Positions 5,464 through 7,323 of a DNA stretch of 7,323 nucleotides are shown one piece after another. The position numbers and the translations under genes were made by a program. The stretch covers positions 1 through 7,323 of the forward strand of contig CALGBJ010000079.1 of the NCBI GenBank assembly GCA_937877385.1, written 5' to 3'. Within the stretch, counting starts at the first letter, position 1, and each line of letters opens with the position of its first letter. Below the pieces are notes generated by a model that had not been told where the DNA came from, ran no database searches, and saw nothing but the letters and a program-made list of their open reading frames with translations. The DNA is from an uncultured bacterium (GTDB taxonomy: Bacteria; Patescibacteriota; Minisyncoccia; UBA6257; JAGGUH01).

Positions 5464-7323
5464 TTAAGTATTGTTTTCGCTTCTTTCAATTTCCACCGAA
5501 AAACCTAAAGCCCTTAATTCATTTACCAAAACGTTAAAAGAAACCGGAATAAAAGGAGTCTCAATCTTCTCGTTTTTAACAATCTTTTCATAAGTTTTTG
5601 CTCGACCCTTTATATCATCTGATTTAATAGTTAGCATTTCTTGAAGAGTATAAGCTGCTCCATAGGCCTCAAGTGCCCAAACTTCCATCTCGCCAAATCT
5701 CTGACCACCCATTCTCGCCTTTCCTCCTAATGGTTGCTGAGTAACTAAAGAATAAGGACCAATAGAACGCATATGAATTTTATCTTCAACTAAGTGATTT
5801 AATTTCATAATATACCCATAACCTACTGTTACTCTTTTTTCTGCTGGCTCGCCCGTTTCGCCATCAAAAAGAACGAATTTACCATCTTCAGGAAGACCGG
5901 CTTCCTTAAATTTACTTCTTATCTCTTCATCTTTAGCCCCGGCTAAAGGCGGACTAATCGCTCGGAAATTAAGTTTTTTGGCTACTAAACCAAGATGCGT
6001 TTCCAAAATCTGGCCAAGATTCATTCTTGAAGCCACTGATAAAGGATTAAGAATAATATCAATTGGTGTGCCGTCAGCCAAAAAGGGCATATCCTCCTCA
6101 GGCAATATCTTAGCAATAACACCTTTATTACCGTGCCGGCCAGCCAATTTATCCCCTTCAGAAATTTTTCTCATTTGAGCAACTTCTACCTGAATTCTCT
6201 TAATCACTCCTGGTTCTAACGGATAACCTGCTTCTCTTGAAAAAACTTTTACTCCTACCACTCGACCGCGTTTGCTGGCTGGTAAAGTCAAGGAAGTATC
6301 TTTGACATCTTTAATTTTCTCGCCAAAAATTGCTTGAAGCAATCTTTCCTCTGGAGTAAGTTCAACTTCTCCTTTAGGAGAAATTTTACCAACCAAAATA
6401 TCTCCCGGTTTAACTTCGGCTCCAACTCTAATAATTCCTTCTTCATCTAAATCCTTTAATCTCTCCTCAGAAACACCCGGAATGTCTGGAGTGTTTATTT
6501 CTGGACCAAGTTTAGTTTCTCTGACATCGCATTTAAAATCCTCTATATGAATAGAGGTGAAAACATCTTCTTTGACTAATCTTTCAGAGATAACTACAGC
6601 ATCTTCAAAATTCATCCCTTTCCAAGGAAGATAAGCTACTAGAAGGTTCTTTCCCAAAGAAAGCATATTGTCTCCTATAGAATTTGTCTGACAAAGAATA
6701 TCACCTTTCTTGACTTTATCGCCCACATTTACTTTCGGCATTTGATTAAAACAAGTATAGTCATTCGTCCTGACAAATTTTTCTAACTGATAATTGATGA
6801 TTTTATTATTTTTAGTTTTTAAAGTGATATGAGAAGCATCAACTTCAGTAATTTCCCCATCTTCGTCAGCTTTAATCAAATCTCCAGAATCCAAAGCGGC
6901 TTTTTCTTCCAAGCCAGTGCCAACTAAAGGAGGGTCAGGGAATAAGCAAGGAACTGCTTGTCTTTGCATATTAGAACCCATCAAAGCTCGATTGGCATCA
7001 TTATGTTCCAAAAAAGGAATTAAACAAGCAGATAAACTAAGGATCTGATAAGGAGCAACTTCAATTAAGTCAACCTTGTCTTTTCTGGTTTCAGTTGCCT
7101 CTTTCTGATATCTAACCTCTACGATTCCTTCCTTTATTTCGTTTTTCTCGTTTCTTTTAACACCTTGATGAGTAATAAAATATTTCTCTTCTTCAATGGC
7201 TTCAAGCCAAAGTTTCTTCTTGGTCACCTTGCCTTTTTCAACTTTCAAATAAGGAGTAATCAAAAAAGAAAAATCATTTAATCTAGCGAAAATAGCCAAA
7301 TGATTGACTAAACCAATATTCAA
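5464..7323 (-). CDS. rpoB: DNA-directed RNA polymerase subunit beta, C-terminal part (5' end outside window)
   Basis: These are the last 619 codons of beta; the gene enters from the right edge, so the true start and the N-terminal half, with the main rifampicin-contact cluster, are not visible. The first codon (TTG) is internal Leu, not a start: homologues read TPEGxNIGL here. Positions in the visible fragment: LIPFLEHNDANRALMG (101-116) and NMQRQAVP (118-125); WKGMNFEDAVVISE (234-247), with the acidic Glu-Asp pair near the active site; ELTPEERLLQAIFGEK (321-336); the GDKLAGRHGNKGV block (390-402), with the conserved catalytic-centre lysines; and PLGGKARMGGQRFGEMEVWA (531-550) followed by LEAYGAAYTLQEMLTIKSDD, which contacts beta'. 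No enterobacterial SI2-like insertion is present before GDKLAGRHG. The C-terminus stops soon after the last conserved helix (LVNELRALGFSVEIERSENNT ending). It is first in an rpoB-rpoC unit with an 81-bp gap. Confidence 0.98.
   Translation of the reverse strand: MNIGLVNHLAIFARLNDFSFLITPYLKVEKGKVTKKKLWLEAIEEEKYFITHQGVKRNEKNEIKEGIVEVRYQKEATETRKDKVDLIEVAPYQILSLSACLIPFLEHNDANRALMGSNMQRQAVPCLFPDPPLVGTGLEEKAALDSGDLIKADEDGEITEVDASHITLKTKNNKIINYQLEKFVRTNDYTCFNQMPKVNVGDKVKKGDILCQTNSIGDNMLSLGKNLLVAYLPWKGMNFEDAVVISERLVKEDVFTSIHIEDFKCDVRETKLGPEINTPDIPGVSEERLKDLDEEGIIRVGAEVKPGDILVGKISPKGEVELTPEERLLQAIFGEKIKDVKDTSLTLPASKRGRVVGVKVFSREAGYPLEPGVIKRIQVEVAQMRKISEGDKLAGRHGNKGVIAKILPEEDMPFLADGTPIDIILNPLSVASRMNLGQILETHLGLVAKKLNFRAISPPLAGAKDEEIRSKFKEAGLPEDGKFVLFDGETGEPAEKRVTVGYGYIMKLNHLVEDKIHMRSIGPYSLVTQQPLGGKARMGGQRFGEMEVWALEAYGAAYTLQEMLTIKSDDIKGRAKTYEKIVKNEKIETPFIPVSFNVLVNELRALGFSVEIERSENNT

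Noticed and set aside
5978..6178. Plus-strand ORF antisense to rpoB
   Set aside because: It overlaps the highly conserved GRHGNKG region of beta in another frame and has no independent support.
7304..7323. Val in place of Ile at the position matching E. coli beta Ile572 (rifampicin cluster II), and Leu where many homologues have Pro in TPEGPNIGL
   Set aside because: Both are mild substitutions; the second position varies naturally among bacteria. The main rifampicin cluster is outside the window, so no resistance claim can be made.
1..7323. CRISPR array, insertion sequence or phage genes
   Set aside because: No spaced direct repeats, transposase motifs or phage structural genes are visible. 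The window is housekeeping coding sequence apart from the two hairpin regions.

Overview
The window is a piece of an AT-rich bacterial chromosome that uses the standard code: all three genes end in TAA and Trp is encoded by TGG. It carries core housekeeping genes. Compact RNA polymerase beta and beta' subunits without the large lineage-specific insertions, no clear Shine-Dalgarno sequence before either visible start, and a Mur ligase whose N-terminal substrate domain is replaced by a multi-span membrane domain together suggest a Candidate Phyla Radiation (Patescibacteria) bacterium, possibly Parcubacteria-like. That placement is an inference from architecture and motif style, not from a phylogeny.

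Layout from left to right. Positions 1-101 are an intergenic segment that is much more GC-rich than its surroundings. It holds a perfect 17-bp inverted repeat and a second adjacent hairpin, then an AT-rich stretch with a possible -10 box. Positions 102-1709 (+) encode a 535-residue membrane-anchored MurF-like ligase. Positions 1710-1806 are a 97-bp convergent gap almost filled by one long imperfect inverted repeat (1712-1805), which probably serves as a bidirectional terminator. Positions 1807-5382 (-) hold complete rpoC (1191 residues). Positions 5383-5463 are an AT-rich 81-bp spacer with no convincing signal. Positions 5464-7323 (-) hold the C-terminal 619 codons of rpoB, which runs off the right edge.

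rpoB and rpoC form the usual rpoBC transcription unit on the minus strand, together building the catalytic core of RNA polymerase. The ligase belongs to a separate, convergent plus-strand unit and probably adds a residue to the peptidoglycan stem peptide, or a related peptide, at the membrane. The two units meet tail to tail at the long hairpin.

I did not find a convincing undescribed defence, mobile or regulatory system here. The points most worth a second look are the ligase with its swapped N-terminal domain and altered motifs, the unusually elaborate convergent hairpin, the GC-rich palindromic block at the left edge, and an altered rudder loop and a small charged insertion in beta'.
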